Part shown: one piece after another, positions 1-9,102 of the stretch | Position numbering within the stretch: position 1 is the stretch's first letter | Layout of the letters: every line of letters starts with the position of its first letter | From: BAIKAL-G1 sp943369525 | Lineage (GTDB): Bacteria; Cyanobacteriota; Cyanobacteriia; PCC-6307; Cyanobiaceae | Assembly (NCBI GenBank): GCA_943369525.1 | Contig: CALRNL020000012.1 | Span: 29,035-93,034 of the forward strand | Reading direction: 5' to 3' | DNA: 64,000 bases | Position numbers and translations under genes: made by a program | Notes under the pieces: model-generated | What the model was told of the DNA's origin: nothing | Seen by the model: only the letters and a program-made list of their open reading frames with translations | The model's database searches: none

Positions 1-2903
1 TACCCCAGCAGGTGCAGGCCACGGGTATCTCGGTGATGCAGAGCACCCCGTCGATCCTATTGGCCTATCAGGTGTCATCCTCCGAAGGCCAATACGACGC
101 GGCCTATCTCAATGGCCTGATCTACGAAAATCTCTTTTACCAATTGGAGCGGGTGCCTGGCGTGGCCAGCATCAACCTGCTCGGAGGTAGCAATCCGGCC
201 TTCTGGCTGTTCGTGGATCCCGCCAAGCTGGCGGCTAACCAGCTCACGGCCGACCAGGTGGTCTCGGCGGTGAAAAACCAGAACACCGTGGCCATCGGTG
301 GCCTGGTGGGCGGTCCCCCCGCCGGTGGTGATCAGAAGTTCGCCTATCCGATCCTGGTGGAGAACAACGGCAACCTGGTGTCGATTAGCGATCTCAACCG
401 CCTGATTGTCGGCAAGACGCCCCAAGGCAACCTGCTGAGGCTCCAGGATGTGGGCGAAGCCACCTATGGCTTTAACACCTTTGGCCAGCAGGCCATCAGC
501 ATGGAGGGCCATCCGACGATCACCGTGGCGGTGTTCCAGACGCCTGAGAGCAATGCTCTCAATGTGTCTGAGGCGGTGGTCAAGGTGATTAACTCCTTCA
601 GCAATCAACTGCCCCCCGGTGTAACCGTCACCGAGATCTACAACATTGGTCAGTTCATTGAATCGGCCGTCGAAGGGGTGGTTGATGCCCTGGGCTTAGC
701 CATTGTGCTGGTGCTGCTGATTCTGTTCCTTTTCCTGCAGGATTGGCGCGCCACGATTGTTCCCAGCCTGGCCATTCCGATTTCGCTGGTTGGCACCTTT
801 GCTTTCATCAAGGCCTTTGGCTTCTCGATCAACCAGCTCACCTTGCTGGGTCTGGTGCTAGCCACGGGCCTGGTGGTGGATGACGCCATTGTGGTGATCG
901 AGGCCGTTTCTAAAAACCTGGAAAAGGGCATGAAACCCCGCCAGGCGGCGATCGAATGCATGGGCGAATTGATTGGTGCCCTGATCGCCACATCGCTGGT
1001 GCTGATGGCCGTGTTTGTGCCAGTGGCCTTCTATCCGGGCGGCATCGGCATCATCTACAAGCAATTTGCCCTCACGATTGCCTTTGCCATTGCAATTTCC
1101 ACATTCAATGCCCTCACCTTTTCGCCGATGCTGTCGGCCCTGATCCTCAAAAGCGAGCGTCCCCCCCTGCCCAAGGGTTGGGGCTGGGCGATCGGCGGAA
1201 TCCTGGTTGGTCTGGCCTTTGGCCGTTTCAGTGCAGCCTCCTTCGGCATGGGGGCCTACGTGTTTGGCGTGGTGGTGTTTGGCTTTGCCGGAAGCCGGCT
1301 GGCCTGGATTTTTGAGCGCTTCAACCATAATTTTGCCCGCCTGGAGAAGGGCTACGCCAACCTGCTTGTTGTTTTGATCGCCCGCAAGAAATGGATCCTG
1401 GCGGGGTTGGCCGGTGGCATCGTGGTCACGGCCATGGCCTTTTCGGCCCTACCTACTGCCTTCATCCCGGAAGAGGACCAGGGCTACGGCCTCGGGATCT
1501 ACCAGCTCCAAAACGGGGCCTCCCTCAGCCAGACCCAGAAGACGGGCGATGAGATTGCCAAGGTGCTCAACAGTGAGCCCGACATCATTGCTGGCTCGGT
1601 GATTAGTGGTTATGGCTTTAACGGCTCTAGTCCGGACCAGGGCGTGTTCTTCTTTGGTCTGAAGCCCCTGGATGAACGCTCCGGTGCGGAGCACAAAACC
1701 CCGGCGATTGTGGCCCGCCTCAACGCCAAATTGGAGAGAATCAGTTCCGGTTTAGCCGTGGCGGCCCAGCCTCCGGCGATCCCTGGCTTCTCGGCCCAGG
1801 GCGGTTTCTACTTCCAGTTCAATGACCTCAGCAATGGGTCCTACAGCTTCAACCAGCTCAATGACCTGGCCAAGGATCTGGTGGTTGCTGGCACGGCCAG
1901 CGGCGATTTCTCTACCCTTTATACCCAGTTCATTCCAAGCGCCCCCGCCTTTGGCCTCAAGATCGATCGCTCGATCATGGGCGCCCTGAATGTGGATTTC
2001 CAGCAGGCCATGCAGACGATTGCCATTCTGGCTGGCGGCAACTATTCCGGTCTCACCTATGAGAACGGCCAGGTGCGCAATATCTACGTTCAAGCCGAAG
2101 CGCAGGGTCGTAGCAAGCTCGACGACATCCTGAGCTATTACGTTCGCAGCAAGGACGACAAGATGATTCAGGTGTCGCAGTTTGCCAAGGCAGAGCTCAG
2201 CAGTGCGCCACCGGTTGTTAGCCACTACAACCTCTATCGCACGATTCTTGTTCAGGGCGCCGAGGCGATTGGCAAGAGTTCCGGCCAAGCGCTGGACAAA
2301 ATCCAGGCGATCTTTAATGCCCAGAACTTCAATAATATCGGCTATGCATTCACGGGTCTGGCGTCCCTACAGCTCTCGGCCGGCAATGCCAGCGTGCTGG
2401 TGTTTGGCCTAGGCATTCTGGTGGTGTATCTGGTGCTCTCGGCCCAATACGAGAGCTATGTCACCCCGGTGGTGATCCTGATGACCGTGCCCCTGGCCAT
2501 GTTGGGTGCCCTGGCCTTCCTGGCCCTGCGCTCGATTGATCTGAACATCTACGCCCAGGTGGGCCTGGTCACCTTGATTGGCCTCGCTGCCAAAAACGGC
2601 ATCCTGATTGTGGAGGTGGCGGAGCAACACGTGGAAGCCGGCATGACGGCCGTTGATGCTGCCATTGCCGCGGCTGAATCACGGATGCGCCCCATCTTGA
2701 TGACTGCCATTGCCTCCTTGGCGGGCTTCCTACCCCTGGTGGTGGCTACCACGGCCGGCGCCAATAGCCAGCAATCGCTCGGCACGGTGATCTTCGGTGG
2801 CCTGTTGGTGGCCACCGTGCTCTCCCTGGGGGTGGTGCCGCCCTTCTATGTGGCGATCAAGAACCTGGAGTCCCGTTCCGCCAAGCCGGTCAGCCAGGCC
2901 TGA
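1..2903 (+). CDS. RND (HAE-1/AcrB-type) efflux permease, 5' end outside window
   Basis: Inner-membrane pump subunit of a tripartite RND efflux system, which expels drugs or lipophilic compounds using the proton gradient. The frame is open from base 3. Its first residues (PQQVQATGIS) match AcrB near residue 110, so about the first 110 residues, including TM1, lie outside the window. Visible are the porter domain, the first TM block (from about base 660), the paired aspartates of the proton relay in ATGLVVDDAIVV, a second porter domain, and the C-terminal TM block with the conserved lysine in GLAAKNGIL. The C-terminus ends normally. Compared with AcrB there is extra hydrophobic sequence between the two halves (about bases 1165-1300). 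The periplasmic adaptor partner is probably upstream, outside the window. Family assignment is secure; the substrate cannot be told from sequence. Confidence 0.93.
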   Translation, partial: PQQVQATGISVMQSTPSILLAYQVSSSEGQYDAAYLNGLIYENLFYQLERVPGVASINLLGGSNPAFWLFVDPAKLAANQLTADQVVSAVKNQNTVAIGGLVGGPPAGGDQKFAYPILVENNGNLVSISDLNRLIVGKTPQGNLLRLQDVGEATYGFNTFGQQAISMEGHPTITVAVFQTPESNALNVSEAVVKVINSFSNQLPPGVTVTEIYNIGQFIESAVEGVVDALGLAIVLVLLILFLFLQDWRATIVPSLAIPISLVGTFAFIKAFGFSINQLTLLGLVLATGLVVDDAIVVIEAVSKNLEKGMKPRQAAIECMGELIGALIATSLVLMAVFVPVAFYPGGIGIIYKQFALTIAFAIAISTFNALTFSPMLSALILKSERPPLPKGWGWAIGGILVGLAFGRFSAASFGMGAYVFGVVVFGFAGSRLAWIFERFNHNFARLEKGYANLLVVLIARKKWILAGLAGGIVVTAMAFSALPTAFIPEEDQGYGLGIYQLQNGASLSQTQKTGDEIAKVLNSEPDIIAGSVISGYGFNGSSPDQGVFFFGLKPLDERSGAEHKTPAIVARLNAKLERISSGLAVAAQPPAIPGFSAQGGFYFQFNDLSNGSYSFNQLNDLAKDLVVAGTASGDFSTLYTQFIPSAPAFGLKIDRSIMGALNVDFQQAMQTIAILAGGNYSGLTYENGQVRNIYVQAEAQGRSKLDDILSYYVRSKDDKMIQVSQFAKAELSSAPPVVSHYNLYRTILVQGAEAIGKSSGQALDKIQAIFNAQNFNNIGYAFTGLASLQLSAGNASVLVFGLGILVVYLVLSAQYESYVTPVVILMTVPLAMLGALAFLALRSIDLNIYAQVGLVTLIGLAAKNGILIVEVAEQHVEAGMTAVDAAIAAAESRMRPILMTAIASLAGFLPLVVATTAGANSQQSLGTVIFGGLLVATVLSLGVVPPFYVAIKNLESRSAKPVSQA

Positions 2904-3014
2904 TCTGGCGATTGAGCCAACTCCAGGCCATCCCTGTATTGGCTCCCCAGGGCCAGGCCAATCGCTGGGAATGGTTGAATGGCCCCCTCTGGCCAATCAA
3001 GCGCCGCTACCGAA

Positions 3015-3048
3015 AAGGGCCTGATCAGCATTCACTGACCAGGCCCTT
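3015..3048. terminator. bidirectional hairpin between the RND gene and pgm
   Basis: A 14-bp inverted repeat (AAGGGCCTGATCAG / CTGACCAGGCCCTT, one mismatch) with a 6-base loop lies between two convergent genes. On the minus strand it is followed by TTTT, so it best fits intrinsic termination of pgm. It can also end the efflux transcript. Confidence 0.7.
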
Positions 3049-3069
3049 GCGATTGGTTAGGCCCGTCGA

Positions 3070-4710
3070 TCAGGTGATCACGGTCGGTTGATCCATGCCA
3101 GTGCGGGTTTTGATTTCGGCCAGCTGGTTGGCGGCGCTGATCAAATCAGCCAGGGCTACCTGGGGATCCTGGTGGAGGTTGCCCCCGGTGGCCGCATAGC
3201 TCTCCAGGTAGAGGCGCAGGGTGGCGCCCTGGGTGCCCGTGCCCGAAAGCCGGAAGACCACCCGGCTGCCGTCATTGAGCAGCAGGCGCAGGCCCTGGCC
3301 GCTGGTCAGGGAGTCGTCAACGGGATCGAGATAGCTGAAATCATCGGCAACCGCAATCGTGCGCCCGGCAAAGCCGGTGCCGATCAGCCCAGGTCCCATG
3401 GCCCGCAGCCGGTCATAGAGGCCATGGGCGGCGCCACTGTCGATCGCTTCGTAGTCATGGCGGGAGTAGTAGTGGCGGCCGAAGCGCTGCCAGTGATCGG
3501 CCATGATCTCGGCCACGGAGCAGCCGCGGCGGGCCAGGATTTGCAGCCAGAAGAGCACGGCCCAGAGGCCATCTTTCTCGCGGATGTGGTTGCTGCCGGT
3601 GCCAAAACTTTCTTCGCCGCAGAGGGTGATACGGCCCGCATCGAGCAGGTTGCCGAAGAACTTCCAGCCCGTGGGGGTTTCAAAGCAGTCCAGTCCCAGC
3701 TCCTTGGCGACCACATCAACCGCGGCGCTGGTCGGCATTGAGCGGGCCACGCCGGCCAGGCCAGCGGCGTAGCCAGGTGCCAGGGTGGCGTTGGCAGTGA
3801 GCACGGCCAGGCTGTCACTGGGATTGACGAAGCAACGCTGGCCGATCACCATGTTGCGGTCGCCATCGCCGTCGCAGGCGGCGCCAAAGCGATAGCGATC
3901 GCCGCCTAGGAGTAGCTCGGCCAGTTCATGGGCGTAGGTGAGGTTGGGGTCGGGATGGCCGCCGCCAAAATCTTCCAGGGGCGTGCCATTGCGCACCGTG
4001 CCGGCCGGAGCGCCCAGCAGTCCTTCCAGGAGCCGTTTGGCATAGGGGCCGGTGACCGCATGCATGGCATCAAAGGCGATTGGAAAATCGCCGCGCAGCA
4101 AATCGGCTATCTGATCGAAATCAAACAGACCTTGCATCAAGGTGATGTAGTCGTCGACCCCATCAATCACCCGCACCTGCATGGTGCCGATTGGATGGCT
4201 GCCAGGCCCATCGAGGCTGATCGGCTCGGCTTCGCAAATGCGGTAGCCCTCCAGGCTCAGGCTGCAGGCGTAGATCGCATCGGTGAGCGATTCGGGGGTG
4301 GGTCCGCCGTTGGAACCATTCACTTTGACGCCGAAGTCGCCCTCGGGTCCGCCGGGATTATGGCTGGCCGAGAGGATGATCCCGCCGACGGCGCCATGCT
4401 TGCGGATCAGGTTGGAGGCCGCCGGGGTGGAGAGGATGCCGCCGGAGGTCGTGATCACCTCGGCCACGCCGTGGGCGGCGGCCATGCGCAGGATCACATC
4501 AATGGCCTGGCGATTGCCGTAGCGCCCGTCGCCGCCGAGCACCAGGGTGCCGCCCACCACCCCGGGTAACACCCGCAGAATCGCCTCAATGAAGCTTTCT
4601 AGGTAGTGGGGCGTGGCGAACTGACGGCTGCTTTTGCGCAGGCCGGAGGTGCCGGGTTTCTGGTCGCTAAAGGGCTGATCTAGCGCCACCTGGAGCACGC
4701 TGCTGGTCAT
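3070..4710 (-). CDS. pgm: alpha-D-glucose phosphate-specific phosphoglucomutase
   Basis: Interconverts glucose-1-phosphate and glucose-6-phosphate, linking glycogen and nucleotide-sugar metabolism to central carbon metabolism in the cytosol. The phosphoserine loop SASHNPGG lies near residue 116, the Mg-binding loop DGDGDRN in the middle, and the sugar-binding GEESFGTGS motif in domain 3. The C-terminal phosphate-binding domain contains RLSGTGTQGA. Length is about 546 residues, normal for the family. I chose the ATG at 4710; an in-frame TTG at 4734 would add only eight poorly conserved residues. The gene converges on the RND permease across a shared hairpin. Confidence 0.95.
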   Translation of the reverse strand: MTSSVLQVALDQPFSDQKPGTSGLRKSSRQFATPHYLESFIEAILRVLPGVVGGTLVLGGDGRYGNRQAIDVILRMAAAHGVAEVITTSGGILSTPAASNLIRKHGAVGGIILSASHNPGGPEGDFGVKVNGSNGGPTPESLTDAIYACSLSLEGYRICEAEPISLDGPGSHPIGTMQVRVIDGVDDYITLMQGLFDFDQIADLLRGDFPIAFDAMHAVTGPYAKRLLEGLLGAPAGTVRNGTPLEDFGGGHPDPNLTYAHELAELLLGGDRYRFGAACDGDGDRNMVIGQRCFVNPSDSLAVLTANATLAPGYAAGLAGVARSMPTSAAVDVVAKELGLDCFETPTGWKFFGNLLDAGRITLCGEESFGTGSNHIREKDGLWAVLFWLQILARRGCSVAEIMADHWQRFGRHYYSRHDYEAIDSGAAHGLYDRLRAMGPGLIGTGFAGRTIAVADDFSYLDPVDDSLTSGQGLRLLLNDGSRVVFRLSGTGTQGATLRLYLESYAATGGNLHQDPQVALADLISAANQLAEIKTRTGMDQPTVIT

Positions 4711-4851
4711 CGGGGCCGGCCGAAGTCGCCCCAAGTTACGCCTGCTAGCGACGCCCCTCGCTGCAGTCCAGGCGACCGGTCCGGGCAGCAGGGTCTCCCC
4801 AAAGGGGGCTGGGGGGTGGCAAGGGCTGAACGCCCCTTTCGGGGGCTGGTC

Positions 4852-5301
4852 TCAATTGCCGAACTTGAAGCCGCTGTCCTTGGCGGCGGGCTTGTTACCG
4901 CCCTTGCTGGCCGCGGGGGGGGCCTCGCGCAACTGGCAGCTGCGCACGACGGCCTCAGCCGGTTGCTCCAGCCCCTCGCGCCGCTGGTAGGTGTTGCGAT
5001 CGGCCGGCTTGGCCTGGTAGGTGATCGTCCAGAGCAGGTCCTTGCAGCCGGAGGGCAGCAGGGGGTTGTCGATCAGGGGATCGGCCAGGGCCTTGGCCTG
5101 GCTGCAGCTGCTAGCGCTGTTCTCGCGGGCGCAGGCCACGGCCGCCAGTTGGATCTGGCGCAGGCGTTCCGTGCTGGGGTAAGGGATCTCCGGGGGCGCC
5201 CCTGCCCTCGCCGCCAGGCCGCTGCAAGTGGCGAGCAGCAGGATCAGGCCGCTGATGGGCCGGCGTCCTAGGGCCTGCTGGGAGCGGGGGTGAAAAGCCA
5301 T
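4852..5301 (-). CDS. small secreted protein, unknown function
   Basis: About 149 residues. The N-terminus has basic residues, then a hydrophobic stretch (ISGLILLLATCSGLAARA) that looks like a signal peptide with an AxA-type cleavage site, so the product is probably periplasmic. The mature part has four cysteines (in VACARE, SSCSQA, SGCKDL and RSCQLR), which could form two disulfides, and ends in a Lys/Gly-rich tail. The ATG at 5301 puts the signal peptide near the start; an upstream in-frame start at 5328 is possible. It resembles the short conserved hypothetical proteins of picocyanobacteria, but I cannot assign a named family. Confidence 0.7.
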   Translation of the reverse strand: MAFHPRSQQALGRRPISGLILLLATCSGLAARAGAPPEIPYPSTERLRQIQLAAVACARENSASSCSQAKALADPLIDNPLLPSGCKDLLWTITYQAKPADRNTYQRREGLEQPAEAVVRSCQLREAPPAASKGGNKPAAKDSGFKFGN

Positions 5302-5411
5302 GGACCGGGTGCACTTGGACCCCATCATCGCCGGGCCGGCCCGGTGCTGACTGGGGCATCCCTGGCGGGCTGGTCCTTTGCCCTAGATGGGACCGGTTGG
5401 CCAAGGCCGAC

Positions 5412-5600
5412 TCAGGGGGCCTGAGTTTGGGATACCGGATCCGTCCTTGGTGGTTGAGCGGGTCTTGATTGGGTTTCTGCTGCAGCTTTGCTCTTGGTCG
5501 CCATGCTCCTGTGCCCTGCTTTTCTCCTTGCATAGTTGCTTGATTTGTCTTCCTGTCGTTGAACTTTCCGTTCCTGGCTTGTTGTGGTTGCTGTCGTCAT
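5412..5600 (-). CDS. small basic hydrophilic protein, unknown
   Basis: 62 residues, Thr/Lys/Arg/Gln-rich, with no hydrophobic segment. The ATG is preceded by AAGGA at a good distance (AAGGACCCAAAAATG), which is the main evidence for translation. The stretch is clearly less GC-rich than its neighbours. It sits 39 bases downstream of another short frame on the same strand and could be its operon partner. No homologue recognised; it may be disordered or nucleic-acid binding, judging only from its charge. Confidence 0.45.
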   Translation of the reverse strand: MTTATTTSQERKVQRQEDKSSNYARRKAGHRSMATKSKAAAETQSRPAQPPRTDPVSQTQAP

Positions 5601-5639
5601 TTTTGGGTCCTTGTCAATAGCCTTGCAAATGGGTTGCTG

Positions 5640-5846
5640 CTAATTTTTCTCGATTAATAGCCTGTAGCCAGAATCGTTGTCCAAGGCGTCTTGCTTTTTC
5701 TGCTTCATTTCCCTCCGCTTTTTTATGGTTTTAACCCGTTCGCCGAGATCGACTTGTTTTCGGCCTTCGTAGATGTCGGCAGCCCCATGGACTACGCCGT
5801 TTTGGCTGTCAGCTTGGGCTTCAGACGGGTTCGTTAATGGTGGCAT
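5640..5846 (-). CDS. small charged protein, unknown
   Basis: 68 residues if the ATG at 5846 is used; an in-frame ATG at 5915 lies inside the tail of the phospholipase-D gene. The C-terminal half (VKTIKKRREMKQKKQDALDN) is strongly charged and probably helical. The segment is AT-richer than the surrounding genes. No convincing ribosome-binding site is visible before 5846. It lies just downstream of the phospholipase-D gene on the same strand and could be read from the same transcript. The coding call is tentative. Confidence 0.35.
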   Translation of the reverse strand: MPPLTNPSEAQADSQNGVVHGAADIYEGRKQVDLGERVKTIKKRREMKQKKQDALDNDSGYRLLIEKN

Positions 5847-5887
5847 TGAGCCAATCCGGTGGGTTCCCAAGCCATCGTTCCGGGGGC

Positions 5888-7432
5888 CTACACCCTCTGC
5901 ATGCCGCTGCCGCATCGCTGCCTGTCCCGATCCAGCTTGCGCTGCAGCCGCTGGTTAAGGCCCAGTTCCGCCCCGGCCCAGAGCCGATCGATCTCCCGGG
6001 TGAAATGGGCCGCGAGCAGGGGCGAGTCGATGATCATCAACACTTCATCGTTCTGATGGGCGGCCGACGGACTCCAGTTGAAGCTGCCGGTGATCACCGT
6101 GCGGTTGTCGATCACGGCGACCTTGTGGTGAAGTTTGTCGCCCCTCGCCAGCCTGGGGGTGGCGACCCCTTCCATGGGGCTGGCCAGGGGGCGGTTGCCG
6201 GCTTCCAGTTTGCAGTGGCGATCGGGCAGGGCCAGGCCCAGCAGGTCGAGCACTTCTGAAAAGGGGCGATTGGCAAAGCCGGGGTCGGCCAGCAGCCGGA
6301 TTTGGACGCCCCTGGCCTTGAGCTGGCCCACGGTGTCGGCCAGGTTCTGGGCCGAAAAGACAAACAGGGCCATGTCCAGGCGGCGCTTGCTGCTCGAGAG
6401 CACCTGGGCCAGCAGGTTCAAGCCGTTGTGGGGATCGCTGCGGCGCTGGGGGGTAAACAGCAGGCGCACTTTGGTCGGGCCCACCATCACCGACTCCACT
6501 CCCCCCTGCTGCTTGGGGAGTCCGAACTGGCTATCGCTGCTCCCGCCCGGCCCATCGCCCCAGAAACGGTTGAACTCGCCCACAAATCGCTTTGCCAGGG
6601 CCGGGCTGTCGATGCGCAGCAGGTGGTTGGCATTGCCGCGGGTGCGGGGATCGCCGGGATCGCCGTGGATGCAGGAGGGGGTGAAGTTGGCCGATCCCGT
6701 CACCACCAGCTGCCGGTCCACCACCAGAAATTTGGCGTGCATCAAACCGCTGCCGGCGCTGCCGTCTTCCCTGTCATCAATCACGGGCACGCCGCCCCGC
6801 CGCAGGATGGCCACCGCATCGCCCCGTTCGATTTCGCTTTGGCTGAGCACCCCGTTGTGGTCCTGGTCGGCCAGGGCCATCAGTTGCTGCCGGCGCAGGC
6901 GCAGCGTGGGACTGAGATCGGCCGCGTGTTCGTCGCTCCAAGGGGTGCTGTAGGTGTTCTCCAGCACGACCCGCACGAGCAGCCCCTGCCGCTGTTTGGC
7001 GACCAGGGCTTCGGCCACCCGTGGCAGTGACAACTCCTGGACTGCGACCAGGACATCGCGTTTTGCGGAGTGAATCGCCGCCAGCAGCATGGCTTCGAGA
7101 TCGTCGCCGGCGCGCTCTCGCCGGCTGATTGGACTTTGGTAGTGGTGGTCGGCCCGGTGGTTGAAGGCCACGGCAAAGCCCGGCGGCAGGGGCAACGCTT
7201 CGGGGGGCTGGCCGATGATTCTCCCGGCCTGGCTGCAACCGCCCAGGGCCAGGCCAAGGCAGGCCGTTAGGCCCAGGAGAGTGGGGCTCTGGAGGCTGGC
7301 TGTTGATCTCCAGCGGGCTGGTGGGCTTGGCTTGATCCGATCGGTGGCTTGCCATCGCCGGCGCCCCAGAACGCCCGTCGGCCAGGCAGGTTGCGGGGGA
7401 CAGGCGGAGGTCCGATCCTGCAGTTCAGCCAT
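5888..7432 (-). CDS. phospholipase D-like lipoprotein with embedded EF-hand loop
   Basis: 514 residues with two HKD-type active-site motifs typical of the PLD superfamily: HAKFLVVDRQLVVTGSANF in the first half and HHKVAVIDNRTVITGSFNW near the C-terminus. PLD-family enzymes cleave or transfer phosphodiester bonds in lipids or nucleic acids. A hydrophobic N-terminal segment ends in LALGGC, a good lipobox, so the protein is likely a membrane-anchored lipoprotein facing the periplasm. Between the domain start and the first HKD lies DQDHNGVLSQSE, which fits a canonical 12-residue EF-hand calcium loop. The first about 45 residues before the hydrophobic core are long for a signal peptide, so the real start may be further in. 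Substrate unknown; cardiolipin-synthase-like or nuclease activity are alternatives. Confidence 0.85.
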   Translation of the reverse strand: MAELQDRTSACPPQPAWPTGVLGRRRWQATDRIKPSPPARWRSTASLQSPTLLGLTACLGLALGGCSQAGRIIGQPPEALPLPPGFAVAFNHRADHHYQSPISRRERAGDDLEAMLLAAIHSAKRDVLVAVQELSLPRVAEALVAKQRQGLLVRVVLENTYSTPWSDEHAADLSPTLRLRRQQLMALADQDHNGVLSQSEIERGDAVAILRRGGVPVIDDREDGSAGSGLMHAKFLVVDRQLVVTGSANFTPSCIHGDPGDPRTRGNANHLLRIDSPALAKRFVGEFNRFWGDGPGGSSDSQFGLPKQQGGVESVMVGPTKVRLLFTPQRRSDPHNGLNLLAQVLSSSKRRLDMALFVFSAQNLADTVGQLKARGVQIRLLADPGFANRPFSEVLDLLGLALPDRHCKLEAGNRPLASPMEGVATPRLARGDKLHHKVAVIDNRTVITGSFNWSPSAAHQNDEVLMIIDSPLLAAHFTREIDRLWAGAELGLNQRLQRKLDRDRQRCGSGMQRV

Positions 7433-7578
7433 CGCCTCACCATCGCTGCAACCAGGGTTCCCGGCTTAGTCGCCCTCCGGCTCGTTGAGGCGGAAGTGGG
7501 GCCCCTGAGGTGAAGGGTTGGCCTTAGGGACTGGGGACCTGCTTGAGGACTCCCGATGGGGATCGCCCCCTGGCGGAC

Positions 7579-7779
7579 CTAGCCGTGGTGCGGCATTTCC
7601 GAGGTGCGCAGCATCAAGGTGAACCAGATGCAGCTCACGATGACGGCTGCCGCCACCCCGGCGCCAATGCCGACCCGCACCATCAGGATCGGCACTAACA
7701 GGGGGACCACCACGGCTCCGGCCATGGGGGTGAGGGCCACGATTGGCTTGAGAACGCTGGTGGGGATCGGGGAGGTCAT
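7579..7779 (-). CDS. small membrane protein, two TM segments
   Basis: 66 residues from the ATG at 7779. Two hydrophobic stretches (ALTPMAGAVVVPLLVPILMV and AGVAAAVIVSCIWFTLML) look like a helical hairpin in the membrane. It starts 4 bases after the stop of the DUF4912 gene, so the two form an operon and are probably translated together. No named family recognised. Confidence 0.6.
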   Translation of the reverse strand: MTSPIPTSVLKPIVALTPMAGAVVVPLLVPILMVRVGIGAGVAAAVIVSCIWFTLMLRTSEMPHHG

Positions 7780-7783
7780 CGGA

Positions 7784-8929
7784 TCAGAACCACTCGGCCA
7801 CGGCTTGGCTTGCCGTGTTGGTGTTGTCTTCCGGGGTGCGCCGTTCAAATTCCAGGGTGATGTTGCGCTTCTGTTCGCCATCGGCGGCCACCGCCTTGAT
7901 CGGATAGATCTGCTGGCCATCCCGGAAGGGCACCTGGACCCGGAAGGTGCCGTCGCTAGAGAGGGGCACATCCTCATCGCCGATGCTCAGGCGGGCCGAG
8001 GGATCGGTGGCGCCGTAGACGATCAGTTCGGCATCGGCCACCAGCCAGAAGGCCCGTTGCCGCGAGGCCAGGGCCCCGGCGCCGGATTCGTTGCGGCCGC
8101 TGGCCCAGACCCCCACCCCCGACGATTGGCCGCCGGCCGCCTGGGCCGTGGAGCCGGCCAGGGCATCCTCATGGAAGGCTTCGGAGCCCCGACCCAGGTG
8201 GCGCCAGCGGGTGGCAGGCAGGGTGGCGGCTTGATAGAGGCGCTCGTGCAGGCCGTTGTCGCTGCTGCTCTCAGGGCTGGTGGCGCCTGGGGGAGCCTGG
8301 GTCGCAGGCAGCGGCGTGGTTTCCAGGGAGAAGGGCACGAACTGGTCGTAGATCTGCTCGCTGGGATGGAGGGCTGGCACCCGGGCAACGGCCGAGGTGG
8401 CGAGCGAGATCCAACCACCGCCACCCTTGCGGTAGCCCAGCTCAACCCGGTAGTCCCGATCACTCAGGGGCACCGGCAAATACCACTCGGTGGCATGGCT
8501 GTTGACGGTCACCTCCTGGAGGGTGTGGGGGTGGCTGCCGCCGCCGCTCAGGCCGGTGACGTCGGCGACCCGCAGGCAGAGCTGGCTAGCCCCAGCCTGT
8601 TGGGCCTGCTGCCGGTCCCCATCGGAGATTTCCCAGAACACATAGGCCCATTGGGGATCCCGGGGGAGGAACACCACCCGGGTGTCGGACTCGGGGCGGG
8701 GGGCTGGTGCCAGGCCCGCTTCGAGGCTGCTCAGGCCGGGATCTCTCCAGGCCTGATCCACCGGGTCCTCGCCCCCAGCGGCTTTGCTGGCCAGGGGCTG
8801 GCGATCACTGATGGCGCTAACCAGCTGCTCCTTGGTTTTGCGGCTGTAGAGGGACACACCCAGATCGCTGGCGACCTGGCGCAGTTGCCTCAGGGTCATT
8901 TGGGCCAACGAAGACAGGGCTTGGCTCAC
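7784..8929 (-). CDS. DUF4912 protein with N-terminal Rho-N/SAP-like segment
   Basis: 381 residues. The N-terminus (TLRQLRQVASDLGVSLYSRK) resembles the Rho-termination-factor N-terminal / SAP-like helix-extension-helix found in front of many cyanobacterial DUF4912 proteins. Then comes the DUF4912 core, recognisable by RVVFLPRDPQWAYVFWEIS and a Tyr/Trp-rich beta region with YRVELGY. The second half is Ala/Pro/Gly-rich and ends with another beta-rich segment. No signal peptide is seen. Function is not established; the N-terminal fold suggests nucleic-acid contact, which is inference. Its downstream partner is the 66-residue membrane protein. Confidence 0.85.
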   Translation of the reverse strand: MSQALSSLAQMTLRQLRQVASDLGVSLYSRKTKEQLVSAISDRQPLASKAAGGEDPVDQAWRDPGLSSLEAGLAPAPRPESDTRVVFLPRDPQWAYVFWEISDGDRQQAQQAGASQLCLRVADVTGLSGGGSHPHTLQEVTVNSHATEWYLPVPLSDRDYRVELGYRKGGGGWISLATSAVARVPALHPSEQIYDQFVPFSLETTPLPATQAPPGATSPESSSDNGLHERLYQAATLPATRWRHLGRGSEAFHEDALAGSTAQAAGGQSSGVGVWASGRNESGAGALASRQRAFWLVADAELIVYGATDPSARLSIGDEDVPLSSDGTFRVQVPFRDGQQIYPIKAVAADGEQKRNITLEFERRTPEDNTNTASQAVAEWF

Positions 8930-9048
8930 AGCGCCTCCAGATTTCTTTCGGGATCAGTCTGCACAACTTTTCGGCCATCCCCGGGTCCCACCCCTTTGTC
9001 GTCAGGATCCACTGACCCCCGAGCCCGGCCCATCCCAGTGCTGGACAC

Positions 9049-9077
9049 AAAAAAAGTGGCGGGGTGGCCCGCCACTT
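9049..9077 (-). terminator. strong intrinsic terminator of cpcG
   Basis: On the minus strand a 10-bp stem (AAGTGGCGGG / CCCGCCACTT) with a 4-base loop is followed by seven T residues, 26 bases after the cpcG stop. This is a textbook Rho-independent terminator and marks the end of the leftward sufR-cpcS-cpcG run. Confidence 0.9.
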
Positions 9078-9102
9078 GGGTGCTGCAAATGGGCTGCGGG
9101 GC

